Shown: positions 8,302 through 16,910 of the stretch, one piece after another
How the letters are laid out: each line of letters starts with the position of its first letter
How positions within the stretch are numbered: the first letter of the stretch is position 1
Assembly (NCBI GenBank): GCA_900315485.1
Contig: OMZI01000021.1
Location: forward strand, 1-64,000
Reading direction: 5' to 3'
From: an uncultured Eubacteriales bacterium
GTDB lineage: Bacteria; Bacillota; Clostridia; Peptostreptococcales; Anaerovoracaceae
DNA length: 64,000 nt
Notes under the pieces: generated by a model
What the model was told of the DNA's origin: nothing
Database searches by the model: none
The model's input: the letters and a program-made list of their open reading frames with translations, nothing else
Made by a program: the position numbers and the translations under genes

Positions 8302-9663
8302 TCAACTGGACAAAGCGTAAGTGATCTGAGTGAGCTTCTCATCATCTTCGCTTCTGTCAAAGCAGTAATTGTTAAGAGTAGTTCTTTCGTCAACATGCCC
8401 GGCAAGCTGCCTGGTTGTATTGATGCTTACACCATTGCTGATAAGGGTAGATGTGAAAGTCTTACGCTCTTTGTGCGGGCTGCGCTCGTCTATTCCGAGG
8501 TCCCGGCAGTATTTCTTGATCGCTTTTTCAATCGCATTGTAGGTGCTGATTGGCTTGTCATTAGGGCAGAAAATAAAGCCCTTGAGTTCCAGACCTTTTT
8601 CCTGGCGGTGATTTTTAATCTCCTCAATGACCTCTGCTGCAAGCGGAATGAGCGGGATCGTCCTGCTGCCATATGTTCCCTTGGTATGCTCTACGATTTC
8701 TCCTGTCGGGAAGCGGACCAGTCTGTTTACTGTCATACTGTTCCCTGTAATATCCTCAAACTTGAGAGCGGATATCTCACCAATACGCAGACCTGTATAG
8801 AACATGAAGATTATTGCCAGCGGTGTATACCACTGAACATAATTTTCATTCTTTCTGAATGCAGTCCATGCGCGGTCTACGACCATATTCTCTTCAGCCT
8901 TAGTAAAAACTTGCGTATGATCAGGTTTCTTGACTTCGGGAACAAGAACCCTTCGCCTGTTTACTTTAACATCCAGGAATAAGTTCTTGTTAATGATCTC
9001 GCTGTCTACTGCAAAATCCAGCAACTGCCTGATTATTGCAGAGAAGTTACCATACTGGTGAGCATTCATATTGTGCTTACGGATCATCGTATGAACCCAA
9101 GTGTCGAGCTCAAGCTTTGTAATGCTCTTAATCGGCTTCTTGACTATGGCATCATTTTCATAATATCTGCACCAATCATACTTGATGCGTATTACTGTAG
9201 TTTCACATACATGAAGACTCTTAAATTCGATCCATGCGGGGTATAAGGCTTCAAGTGTGCAGGCCTCTCTGACAAGATCCTTATCATGGGAAGTGTAGTA
9301 CTCACATATCAAATCAATCAGATCATCTCTTTTGGATTTGACTATGAGCTTACGACCTTCTTTTTTGCTTTCGTCGGGCAGGTGAGAACGCCATCTGCCA
9401 TCACTGCCTTGATAAATAGTGTATGGATGTTTTTCTAGGATTTTCTCCTTCCTGGACTTTCTCATATCGTTTTCGACGTCCCTCAGGTCGATAGTACCAT
9501 TTTGGGAGATATACGACAAGATTTCGTCCGGGGTAAAATGCATCTCAGGGAGATGCGTGTCGGTCGTGACAGCCGTGACAGTGTTAGCGGGAGTTGTCCT
9601 CCTTGCTGTCACAGCTGTCACAGCTGTCACAGATTTCAAAGGACAGTATTCTGCCATCAGCAT
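8302..9663 (-). CDS. int: Tyrosine recombinase (integrase) of element B
   Basis: 453 residues from the first ATG. An N-terminal arm-binding/SAM-like region is followed by a C-terminal catalytic domain with FYTGLRIGEIS (first Arg), SPHKERKTF (HxxR) and AGHVDERTTLNNY (His and tyrosine nucleophile). It integrates and excises the element at the tRNA-Thr core 140 bp away. The true start is uncertain: the first ATG overlaps the upstream ATPase gene by 80 bp, none of M1, M3 or M41 (9543) has a clear ribosome-binding site, and residues 11-35 are encoded by the short repeats at 9566-9630. Translational coupling to the ATPase is likely. Confidence 0.92.
   Translation of the reverse strand: MLMAEYCPLKSVTAVTAVTARRTTPANTVTAVTTDTHLPEMHFTPDEILSYISQNGTIDLRDVENDMRKSRKEKILEKHPYTIYQGSDGRWRSHLPDESKKEGRKLIVKSKRDDLIDLICEYYTSHDKDLVREACTLEALYPAWIEFKSLHVCETTVIRIKYDWCRYYENDAIVKKPIKSITKLELDTWVHTMIRKHNMNAHQYGNFSAIIRQLLDFAVDSEIINKNLFLDVKVNRRRVLVPEVKKPDHTQVFTKAEENMVVDRAWTAFRKNENYVQWYTPLAIIFMFYTGLRIGEISALKFEDITGNSMTVNRLVRFPTGEIVEHTKGTYGSRTIPLIPLAAEVIEEIKNHRQEKGLELKGFIFCPNDKPISTYNAIEKAIKKYCRDLGIDERSPHKERKTFTSTLISNGVSINTTRQLAGHVDERTTLNNYCFDRSEDDEKLTQITYALSS
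9566..9630. repeat. 9-bp iteron-like array
   Basis: Two GTGACAGY units (9566, 9575) face three GCTGTCAC units (9605, 9614, 9623), all at 9-bp steps, with a 22-bp gap between the groups. They lie where the ATPase gene ends and the integrase begins, and encode a C-D-S repeat in one product and T-A-V runs in the other. A protein-binding or origin role is inferred. Confidence 0.55.
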
Positions 9664-10603
9664 GTGTTCTGCTGTAGTCGTATACTATCCCTTCGTCCAG
9701 TAAGAGGCTGCCTTTATACTGATTGACATATTTTGTAATGACATTGGTGCCGACCGACTGATCACCAAGTTCATTAAGCAATTCAGTAGCTGAACCTCTC
9801 CAGGCTCTTCTCTCTTTGATGAAGTCTACAAGATTGTGTATGACTTCGGGTGTGTTCGCAGCAGCGATCTCTTCCTGCGTCCTGATGCTCACAAGCTCCC
9901 ATTTACAATCGCGGAACTCTATCTGCATCTCAACAGGCTGAATATCTCTGCCCTTTACATACAGTGTAGCCCTGTTACTGTACTCATTCTCTTTATCAAG
10001 GATGACCATGGTATCTACAGCACCATTGATCCCCTTGGTGCCGTTGAGCCTGTTGAAGATATTATGAGCATCACCTTGCTTCCTGAGATGGTGTACCAGG
10101 AATACTGAAAGCCCATGCTCTCTGGCAAAGTCTTTGAGCTTGGCAACATCTGAGTAATCATTAGCATAGCTCATGTCCTTGCCGTTGCTCCTGATGAGCT
10201 GCAAAGTGTCGATTATTATGAGCTTTATGTCCGGCATTTTCGCAAGGGCATCATTAAGCTGCTCAAGCAGATCAGAATCCAGTGTCCCGCTCTGTATACC
10301 GAGCATGACTCTGCCACGTCTGACCTCATTTGTGAGCTTGAAAGCCCTCTTCTGGATCCTTGCATAAGTATCTTCAAGGCTGAGATACAGGACATTTCCC
10401 TGATCAACGTGATGATCAAGGAAGTCCTGACCTGTAGCGATGCTTATTGCCAGCTGGAGCATCATCCAGCTCTTACCGGATTTCTCATCACCGGCAAGTA
10501 TGTTGACTCCGCTCGGGAAAATATCCTCTACAAGGAACGGTGTCTCATCAAGTGGTGTTAGCAGTAACTCCTGCAAGTCGATTAATTGTAGTGGTTTGAA
10601 CAT
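9584..10603 (-). CDS. RepA-like AAA_25 ATPase
   Basis: 339 residues with a RecA-fold core: Walker A GDEKSGKSW (about residues 35-43), Walker B LIIIDTLQL and the loop VHHLRKQGD. This is the hexameric helicase/replication ATPase type found on plasmids and integrative elements, where it supports replication or maintenance of the excised circle. The start has a clear GGAGGT site. The C-terminus is a C-D-S repeat encoded by the 9-bp array. It overlaps the integrase start by 80 bp and both are read leftward. Confidence 0.85.
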   Translation of the reverse strand: MFKPLQLIDLQELLLTPLDETPFLVEDIFPSGVNILAGDEKSGKSWMMLQLAISIATGQDFLDHHVDQGNVLYLSLEDTYARIQKRAFKLTNEVRRGRVMLGIQSGTLDSDLLEQLNDALAKMPDIKLIIIDTLQLIRSNGKDMSYANDYSDVAKLKDFAREHGLSVFLVHHLRKQGDAHNIFNRLNGTKGINGAVDTMVILDKENEYSNRATLYVKGRDIQPVEMQIEFRDCKWELVSIRTQEEIAAANTPEVIHNLVDFIKERRAWRGSATELLNELGDQSVGTNVITKYVNQYKGSLLLDEGIVYDYSRTHADGRILSFEICDSCDSCDSKEDNSR

Positions 10604-10631
10604 TGTTTAACCTCCATTATAATTTCCAATT

Positions 10632-10653
10632 AAAAAAGCTCCCTTTCGGGAGC
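10632..10653 (-). terminator. Terminator of the sigma-like gene
   Basis: On the minus strand GCTCCC-GAAA-GGGAGC is followed by six T. It separates the sigma-like gene from the ATPase/integrase pair. Confidence 0.85.
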
Positions 10654-10680
10654 GTGAGTGATAACGTATAAAGTTGTTTG

Positions 10681-11598
10681 CTAAGTCATTCGCTGAAAGC
10701 CGAAGCTGAGGCCTGAGTATTTCTCATATTGCCTTCCGATCTTGTTGATCCTCTTGAGAACAGCACTGTGTGTCTTGTATTCAAGCTTATCTGCTATCTC
10801 CTGCAGGGTATAGCCATCCTGCCTGAGCTGCAGTATATTTCTGTCCTTTTCGGAGAGTGTAGCCATGAATCTCTGTACATCTACGTTTTCTATGACCTCA
10901 TCTTCAAAATCACTGACAGGATCAGGGACTTCCCATCCATCATCGTCATAAACCTCCATCAAATGTTCCTTATATCCCTCAAGTGAGAACTCAGCTTTCT
11001 TGGATCTTGTGTGATACCACTTGCGGTAGAAGTCTATCTTTTGATTACTATCCCTGTAATCAAAGTCCTCGAAGCATCTGTACTCTTTTTCTGCATCAAG
11101 TATTGGCTGCAGATTATGCCTCTCCACAGCACTGGGAACTATTTTGCTCATATACAGGCTTACAGTCTCTTCTGGAACAAACCCAAAGTAGAGATCATCA
11201 TTCGGCTTGCTAAAAAGATCTTCAAAAGTCGGCAGCAGTTTCAGCCGGGTGAGTTCATCTATCCAGGTAGCAGCACTATGCGCGATCCTCCATGCAGGAG
11301 AGTCCCCTGAGAAGATTTCCATATACGGGATCTTCGGGCACAGATAGGGCCATGCCATATAGGCATAGCAATCCACGATGCAGAGCACGAAAAGATCGCT
11401 CTGCACCAATTTGAGAGCTTCCTCATTTATCATTAACTCATTGAAGTCGCGCGGGATAGAGCAGAGCTCACTGCCACACTTGCGGAGGAAGCATTCCGGA
11501 ATGAAATAGAAGGCAGGTATGAACTGTGCATTCCGAAATTCCAGAATGGTCCCTCCGGGGAATTGTATTTTGATCCTGTGCATGCCGGTTTCCTGCAT
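10681..11598 (-). CDS. Sigma-region-4-like HTH protein
   Basis: About 305 residues. The last 60 form a sigma-70 region 4-type helix-turn-helix (LSEKDRNILQLRQDGYTLQEIADKLEYKTHSAVLKRI). The N-terminal 240 residues are not recognised and have no other sigma region. The ATG at 11598 follows TGGAGG by 8 bases and is preferred over the more distal ATG at 11622. Similar proteins recur on clostridial mobilizable elements and probably regulate element genes or bind their DNA. Confidence 0.65.
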   Translation of the reverse strand: MQETGMHRIKIQFPGGTILEFRNAQFIPAFYFIPECFLRKCGSELCSIPRDFNELMINEEALKLVQSDLFVLCIVDCYAYMAWPYLCPKIPYMEIFSGDSPAWRIAHSAATWIDELTRLKLLPTFEDLFSKPNDDLYFGFVPEETVSLYMSKIVPSAVERHNLQPILDAEKEYRCFEDFDYRDSNQKIDFYRKWYHTRSKKAEFSLEGYKEHLMEVYDDDGWEVPDPVSDFEDEVIENVDVQRFMATLSEKDRNILQLRQDGYTLQEIADKLEYKTHSAVLKRINKIGRQYEKYSGLSFGFQRMT

Positions 11599-11760
11599 TT
11601 GATGACCTCCAAGAATCTCCAAGGAACATTTGTTTGATACAAGCTAATTATAAAAATCTCGTTGTCCCTTTTTTGACACTCTCAGAAACATTTTGCTTTG
11701 GTTAAAGTCGAATATTATTCATCAAACAGGTTACCCAGTGCCTTGTAAAGGTCCTTCGCC

Positions 11761-11937
11761 TCAACTCTCAGTCAGCGTCAGCCCCTTCAGCGCCGCACCA
11801 TTAGGAGACCAGGTCCTGATATCTATCTTGGGCTCAGCTCCATTCCACGACACAAGATTCAGTTCCTTCTTGTATCCTGTGTCAGGATCACCAATCACAG
11901 CTATCCTCTTGATTATTTCCATTGTTATTCCTGCCAT
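11761..11937 (-). CDS. YdbC/PC4-family ssDNA-binding protein, C-terminus frameshifted
   Basis: A 58-residue ORF with a strong GAAAGGAG site. YKKELNLVSWNGAEPKIDIRTW and the following GLTLT stretch are the hallmark of the YdbC/PC4 single-stranded-DNA-binding family. It stops early after LTLTES. One base out, the sequence continues VEAKDLYKALGNLFDE to a stop at 11715, the expected acidic tail, so a 1-nt insertion probably truncates it. The DNA-binding fold itself is complete. It lies between the relaxase and the sigma-like gene. Confidence 0.8.
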   Translation of the reverse strand: MAGITMEIIKRIAVIGDPDTGYKKELNLVSWNGAEPKIDIRTWSPNGAALKGLTLTES

Positions 11938-12016
11938 GTTAAAAATCTCCTTTCATAAAAAAAGCAGCTTGCGCAGCTGCAGATAGTAATAAGTATTGTG
12001 TTGTGAGTTTGTGTAT

Positions 12017-13288
12017 TCATCGCTCAATATCCCGTCCTTTCTTTGTGAGCTTTCGCACAGCACGCTGCTTCTCACGCTCAGCTATCTGTCTTTCTCTTTC
12101 GGCCTGTTCTCTTGCAGCTTTGTCTCTGAATAGATCCTTCAGCTTGTTAACGAATGCTGTGACCAGTTCAGGGAAATGCTCCATAGCATCCAGGAATGGT
12201 CTCGTCTTCTCGGTAAGATCTTCATACTTCTTACCGAGGTTCTCATACCGGGTGCTGTATCTCTCAAAACCTTCCCTGTAGTACTCCATTGTCCGTTGCA
12301 TGTCCCACAGCCTGTTCCTGCTAGTGAGGCCTTCCTTGGCAAGAGCAGTGAGCTCCTTGTAGTCTTCACCAGAAAGAACGACCTTGCCTGTGATGTTCTT
12401 CTTCCCAAGGCTGTCTATATCTTCATACCTTGTCTTCGCATCAAGTGCCGGCTCATACTGTAGCCTTGTCTGCTCAATACGATCTTCTATTTCGGACAGT
12501 CTCTTCTTGTCCTTCTCGATCTTGAACTGAAGAGTATCAAGATGCTCAGCGGTGCTGCCTTTCTCTCCGCGTTCAAATCCTGTGAAGCCATGACTGATCA
12601 TGTGCTCATACACTTCATCCTGCAGTATGCTGTAGGACTTTCTGTACTTTGGCTTGCCGTTGGCTCTCAGCACGATCTCACCATGTTCATCCGTCTCAGG
12701 AATATTCGATGCCCACTTCTTTGAGTGGCTCACCTGATGGATCACTTCTTTCACTGTGCCTCTCAGCTCAGGATCCTTGCACCTTTTGCTCCATTTCACA
12801 TCCTTATCCACGACAGGGATCACCATGGCGTGAAGGTGATAGTGGTACACATCTTTACCGAACCTCTCGCTTGCCTCTGTATTCAGCTCATCAGCATGCA
12901 TGACTGCGGAGACTATGTTGTCCGCTCCGAATTTCTTCTCTATGAAGTGATATGCTTCCTCATAGAACTTCTTCGCATACTCATAGCCTCCATGATCTTC
13001 AAAGTATGTCGTGTTGACATCGATGATGATCTCATCGAGCAGGGTAGCATCCTCACGGAGTCCTCTGGTGGAGATCACTCCCTCGGCCTCGAGCCTCCTG
13101 AAGATCTCGGTGTAGGTCTCATCACCCGGATCCTTGAAGTGGATGTTGTACCTGCTCATCTCAGTGATAACGTTCTCATTGCCGTAGCTCTGGTTCCTGC
13201 GCTCATTGTGCCTGTAGATCTTGTCAAGCCCCGAGGCTTTATACTGCACAACTCTCGCGCAGGACATGTCCGGCTTCTTTACTGCCAT
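12017..13288 (-). CDS. mobV: MobV-family relaxase (Mob/Pre)
   Basis: About 423 residues. The N-terminal relaxase domain has the Mob/Pre entry RVVQYKASGLDKIYRHNERRN and the metal-binding histidine cluster YHYHLHAMVIPV (about residues 148-160). The C-terminal half is coiled coil rich in Glu and Arg. It nicks oriT and pilots the strand into the recipient with a helper's conjugation machinery, so element B is mobilizable rather than self-transmissible. The ATG at 13288 has AAAGGAGG at proper spacing; the ATG at 13294 is too close to that site. A candidate oriT lies just upstream. Confidence 0.9.
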   Translation of the reverse strand: MAVKKPDMSCARVVQYKASGLDKIYRHNERRNQSYGNENVITEMSRYNIHFKDPGDETYTEIFRRLEAEGVISTRGLREDATLLDEIIIDVNTTYFEDHGGYEYAKKFYEEAYHFIEKKFGADNIVSAVMHADELNTEASERFGKDVYHYHLHAMVIPVVDKDVKWSKRCKDPELRGTVKEVIHQVSHSKKWASNIPETDEHGEIVLRANGKPKYRKSYSILQDEVYEHMISHGFTGFERGEKGSTAEHLDTLQFKIEKDKKRLSEIEDRIEQTRLQYEPALDAKTRYEDIDSLGKKNITGKVVLSGEDYKELTALAKEGLTSRNRLWDMQRTMEYYREGFERYSTRYENLGKKYEDLTEKTRPFLDAMEHFPELVTAFVNKLKDLFRDKAAREQAERERQIAEREKQRAVRKLTKKGRDIER

Positions 13289-13324
13289 ACGCATTCCTCC
13301 TTTCTGAAACTGCGGGGCGAAGCC

Positions 13325-13363
13325 GGTTACACAACATTCCTGCTGAATGTGTGTAACCCACTA
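13325..13363 (-). other. Candidate oriT with MobV nick motif
   Basis: An inverted repeat (13325-13339 with 13345-13358, one bulged A, 5-base loop) abuts, on the minus strand, TAGTGGG/TTA. This resembles the pMV158-type MobV nick site TAGTGTG/TTA. The predicted nick is between 13357 and 13356. It lies 37-75 bp upstream of the relaxase start, the usual arrangement. Confidence 0.65.
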
Positions 13364-13595
13364 TGACACTTTCAGCTTCGCTGCAAAGATGTCGTGGGCA
13401 AGGCTTTCCCCCCTTGACTCCCTGTGGAAACGAAAAAGAGGAGCGTCCACGGTGTAGCCACCTTAGTTACTCCTCTTCGCTCGCACGAATGCTCACGGAG
13501 ATCACGCCCTGACCAGACGATGATCTCATCTCGTTTCCGACGCCGCTTAAATAAAAACGGAGCCAGCGGCGGTGCTCCTGCGTGAAAAACTTTTC
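13364..13595. other. Leader between oriT and the small Cys-rich gene
   Basis: No convincing gene; an arginine-rich minus-strand frame crosses it but has no ribosome-binding site. GGGCAAGGCTTTCCCC and other short dyads near 13395-13420 could belong to the oriT region. Confidence 0.35.
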
Positions 13596-13772
13596 TCATT
13601 CTTTCTTCTTCCTCCTCTTGGAATTGTACTCGGGACATGAGATGATCACGGCACGGAAGCTCTGCTTACACTCGCGATCACAATTTCTGCAGAGCTCGTT
13701 GTAGCTGATCCTGCCATTCTCATCGAGATAGAAGTCCCATTCTTGCTTATCTTTCTTTGACATCCTTGGCAT
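13596..13772 (-). CDS. Small cysteine-rich mobile-element protein
   Basis: 58 residues from the ATG at 13772, 8 bases after GGAGG. NELCRNCDRECKQSFRAVIISCPEY supplies four cysteines in a zinc-ribbon-like layout, with a basic tail (NSKRRKKKE). Similar short proteins occur in clostridial mobilizable elements next to relaxase genes; no function is established. It is probably co-transcribed with the relaxase across the oriT. Confidence 0.7.
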   Translation of the reverse strand: MPRMSKKDKQEWDFYLDENGRISYNELCRNCDRECKQSFRAVIISCPEYNSKRRKKKE

Positions 13773-14296
13773 ATTTATCACCTCCGATCTTCATTACGAT
13801 GTCTTCATAAGGGAAATAACGACCAATATAAAACGTCCACCTGGCCGGGAGAAAATGTATGATCTCGGGGCGAAAATGGGCGTTTTTCCTCGCTATAACA
13901 TGATAAAAAATGATTAATGATATTTGGTACCTTGCATCAACTCAGAGGTTGCTTTCGGCGAGAGGGCACTCTTTAATATTTAACGACAATTCCACAGGTC
14001 AATTATTCCTCAAATTAATCAGCCTTTCAAAAGGAGTTATTGTAACCAGAATCAATCAACGTTCTGAAGAATTGCCTCTAATATATAACGACAAAGATAT
14101 ACGTATTATGTTCCATTTTTTCTATTACTGCTTTTGTAATTAATGTAATAGTAGTATCTATTTATCAACGACACTTATCCCTATATAAATTTTTCCTGAG
14201 CAAAGAAAAAATTCCCTTGTGAAAGTCCATAAAATGGCCCCGCAAAAGCTGTAGCTTAAGTTAGGACAAAGACTCTTAAGTTATTCTCTTGCATTA
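13773..14296. other. AT-rich gene-free stretch
   Basis: No gene is supported. A 77-codon plus-strand frame at 13910 has no ribosome-binding site and no recognisable domain. Base composition is much more AT-rich than the flanks. Confidence 0.4.
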
Positions 14297-14752
14297 TTAT
14301 TGATTTGGATTCCTTAGTACGTAGCAATCAAGTTTCTCATTCAATTTGTTTCTGATAATTCGAGCTTCCTGATAATAGTATATTATGCTCACAATGCAGA
14401 ATATCAGGCCAAAGCATAATTCTGCTACAGTAAATGACAACGCTATTCCGAGGCCATCACCGTCTGGCATACCACCGGAAATCGCAAAAGAAATCAGTAA
14501 GGACATTACGCAAATTGCTATTTGAACAATAAATCTGAAATGGATTTTTAGCCTATCTTCCTCATAAATCAGTGTAGATAGGCAGCATCCTATTCCTATA
14601 CATATTGCTCCAACAGCTAATCTTGTGTATTGGTGTGGCAATATAGAAAGTGAACTGTCAAGAATCGTGTCTATCGCAACCAATGTGAATGTGAACATAG
14701 CACATCCATATAAAACCCCATTTATTATTTTTTTCATTATTCTCATAATCAT
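14297..14752 (-). CDS. DUF3021 membrane protein
   Basis: 151 residues with four predicted membrane spans (about 10-32, 45-63, 72-92, 105-127) and a short charged tail. It is the usual partner encoded next to stand-alone LytTR regulators, 24 bp upstream here. An AAAGGAG precedes the start. The DUF3021 partner is thought to restrain the LytTR regulator at the membrane; that role is inferred from family context. Confidence 0.75.
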   Translation of the reverse strand: MIMRIMKKIINGVLYGCAMFTFTLVAIDTILDSSLSILPHQYTRLAVGAICIGIGCCLSTLIYEEDRLKIHFRFIVQIAICVMSLLISFAISGGMPDGDGLGIALSFTVAELCFGLIFCIVSIIYYYQEARIIRNKLNEKLDCYVLRNPNQ

Positions 14753-14776
14753 ATATACACAGCGCTCCTTTCTATT

Positions 14777-15214
14777 CTATAAACCAAGATATGCCTTCAG
14801 CTCCGGTAGATAGAGCCTCGATACATATTCTTTAGATCCATTTCTCATATGTAGAAGCATCATTCCGTTAAAAACCGCCTCCACACTTTCTATTTTTCTA
14901 ATATTTACTACGATAGATTTAGAAATACGCATGAAATCAGGTCCCAGGTCTTCCTCCAGTTCAAACAATCGCTTCCGACAGCTGAAATCGGCATTATTCG
15001 TATATATCCTGCACCATTTTTTGTCTGCATGAACCGCTACTATTTCATTCGGGTCAACTATCGTTATCCTGTCAAATTGATCTGTCCCGGTTATTACCCT
15101 GTCACTTTTTTCAATTATTGAAGCATACCTGGATATCTCATTCGTGATAGCACGAACATGAAATTCAACGTATTCCTCTGATAAAGCAGGATCGATCTGT
15201 ATATTAACTTTCAT
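14777..15214 (-). CDS. LytTR-type DNA-binding regulator
   Basis: 145 residues. The C-terminal 95 form a LytTR domain (IVAVHADKKWCRIYTN, FMRISKSIVVNIRKIESVEA, VSRLYLPELKAYLGL). There is no receiver domain, so it is a stand-alone LytTR protein paired with the following DUF3021 gene. Such pairs are usually autoregulatory. AAGGAG lies before the start. Confidence 0.85.
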   Translation of the reverse strand: MKVNIQIDPALSEEYVEFHVRAITNEISRYASIIEKSDRVITGTDQFDRITIVDPNEIVAVHADKKWCRIYTNNADFSCRKRLFELEEDLGPDFMRISKSIVVNIRKIESVEAVFNGMMLLHMRNGSKEYVSRLYLPELKAYLGL

Positions 15215-15543
15215 GATGCTGAAAGCTCCTTTCTAGTTTGATTTCTTTTTAGTAACCTGATTATTTAATATTTGGCTTGAGATAAATATACCTGACAACA
15301 CATGTCCTGTCTCACAATTTAAACCAAGTGGTATAAATAAAGGACTAAGCGTTGAAATTGTTCCGATAACTGCCAAAGTGAAATAGTTCTTATTGTAATC
15401 AATGCGTAATTACGCATAAAAACCTGCTAACAAAATTCAAGTGGTAATTTGAATTTGCTAGCAGGTTTCTCTTCTGCAATTGCCGCACTACAAAAAGGTT
15501 GGCTGCTTTGCCAACCTAATCGATACATACCATATTAACTCGT
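15215..15543. other. Promoter side of LytTR and structured 3' flank of IS110
   Basis: No gene. It holds the palindrome GCGTAATTACGC (about 15403-15414), a long hairpin at 15420-15468 followed by T on the minus strand, and a second hairpin GGTTGGC/GCCAACC near 15497-15516. The two hairpins lie directly downstream of the transposase and may be IS110 end structures. Confidence 0.45.
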
Positions 15544-16900
15544 TTAACGGCTATACACCTCCATCACTCGCGCATAGTAAATCCTAAGGAACTTGTTCAG
15601 TCCCGCCATTTTCGCCACCTTCCTGGGCTTGCCCTCAGCCTCTTTTTTCAGTATGAACTGGTATACCGCTCCGTCTTCAGGCATTGAATGCGATTTCAGC
15701 GAACGCATCACTTCATAGCCTGTCTTACGTATGGCAGAAGATCCTCGTTTGGAAATTTTTCGATTAGTACCGATGAATTGTCCGGATTGGTACGGAGGTG
15801 CGTCGATCCCGGCATAGGCAATCAGCGCTTTGCTGTTATGAAATCTTCTAACATCACCTATGTCCGCTATTAGCTTTGGCGCAAGCACATCACCGACTCC
15901 GCCCATAGAACGTACCACCGTGTATTCAGGTAATGTCTTGGCGATTTCCTGCATTCGTGCTAATATCGTGTTGAGAGTTTCATCGACTCTTCTCAGGACT
16001 TCAATGGCCTGGATTACCAGCATTTTGGTAGTTTGATCTGCTGGTAACGTAGGGATGCCTTCTTTTGCCATAGAATAGATCTTAGCGGCTTTATTCTGGT
16101 TCCGGTGGTATCCCTTTTTTGTTGCCCACGCAAGATAACTTTCGACAAATTGTCGCTCAGATTTCTTTCGTATGTTGTCATAATGCCAGTATTTCTCTAC
16201 GAAATCTGAAAGCTTGTCCTTACCATTATCCGAATCCCAGCTGTTGAACTCTTTTTTTATTCCAGGCATCGTATAATCCAGGATATGTGTCAGTTCCTGA
16301 AGTGATGCTACATGGATCCGCATATAATGACGATACTGTCTGCTTAATAGTGTCAGTTCCCTGTACTTATCCTCTGATCTGTCAAATTCCTTGAGTTCAT
16401 CCCAGTTGTCCAACCCATACTTAGCTATAGTCATTGAATCTGCTTTATCGGTCTTGACTCTCCTTAGCCCCTGCACTCTGTATTGTTTCATCTGGTATGG
16501 ATTGATCACTGCTGTGAATATGCCGTTGTCTTTCAGATATGTAAGAACAGGCAAATGATACACACCTGTGGCTTCCATAACGACTTTGACTTCATCATTC
16601 ATGCTTTTCATGAGTTTGACCAAGGTCTTCAGTTCAGAGTCAACATGAGTTATCTCCGTAGGACCGGCAACGATCTCACCGAAAGGCCTCATCAGGCAAA
16701 TTGTGCTTTTCCCTTTAGAAACATCGATTCCAACGCTTACCATAACGAACCTCCTTGAATTGATTTGCAGTTGCTTCCACCCGCACTTATTACAACTCAT
16801 TTTAGTCCGTTACACGGGAGCCTTTCCCAACCTGCTTAAACGAGCTCATATAACAAGGGGATGGCTGACAGTTTTTATGACGGATGCTGTGATCCAAAAA
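15420..16900 (-). mobile_element. IS110-family insertion sequence (ends approximate)
   Basis: It contains one transposase gene and structured flanks. IS110 elements lack ordinary terminal inverted repeats, so the ends cannot be fixed by eye. The left limit is set at the hairpin at 15420; the right limit is before 16911, where the AAA ATPase fragment begins. Confidence 0.6.
15544..16743 (-). CDS. IS110-family transposase (DEDD recombinase)
   Basis: 399 residues from the ATG at 16743, which follows AAGGAGG. The N-terminal RuvC-like DEDD domain begins VSVGIDVSKGKS and has VVMEATGVYH. The C-terminal Transposase_20 domain has SMGGVGDVLAPKLIADIGD and the serine-containing FIGTNRKISKRGSSAIRK. IS110 enzymes are guided by a bridge RNA encoded in the element's non-coding ends. 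The gene looks intact. Confidence 0.93.
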   Translation of the reverse strand: MVSVGIDVSKGKSTICLMRPFGEIVAGPTEITHVDSELKTLVKLMKSMNDEVKVVMEATGVYHLPVLTYLKDNGIFTAVINPYQMKQYRVQGLRRVKTDKADSMTIAKYGLDNWDELKEFDRSEDKYRELTLLSRQYRHYMRIHVASLQELTHILDYTMPGIKKEFNSWDSDNGKDKLSDFVEKYWHYDNIRKKSERQFVESYLAWATKKGYHRNQNKAAKIYSMAKEGIPTLPADQTTKMLVIQAIEVLRRVDETLNTILARMQEIAKTLPEYTVVRSMGGVGDVLAPKLIADIGDVRRFHNSKALIAYAGIDAPPYQSGQFIGTNRKISKRGSSAIRKTGYEVMRSLKSHSMPEDGAVYQFILKKEAEGKPRKVAKMAGLNKFLRIYYARVMEVYSR

Positions 16901-16910
16901 CTCACGTCGC

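Noticed and set aside
13372-13638. 88-codon arginine-rich minus-strand frame
   Set aside because: No ribosome-binding site, overlaps the oriT flank and the well-supported small Cys-rich gene, and shows no domain.
13910-14143. 77-codon plus-strand frame in AT-rich DNA
   Set aside because: No ribosome-binding site or recognisable domain, and ends in a low-complexity aromatic run.
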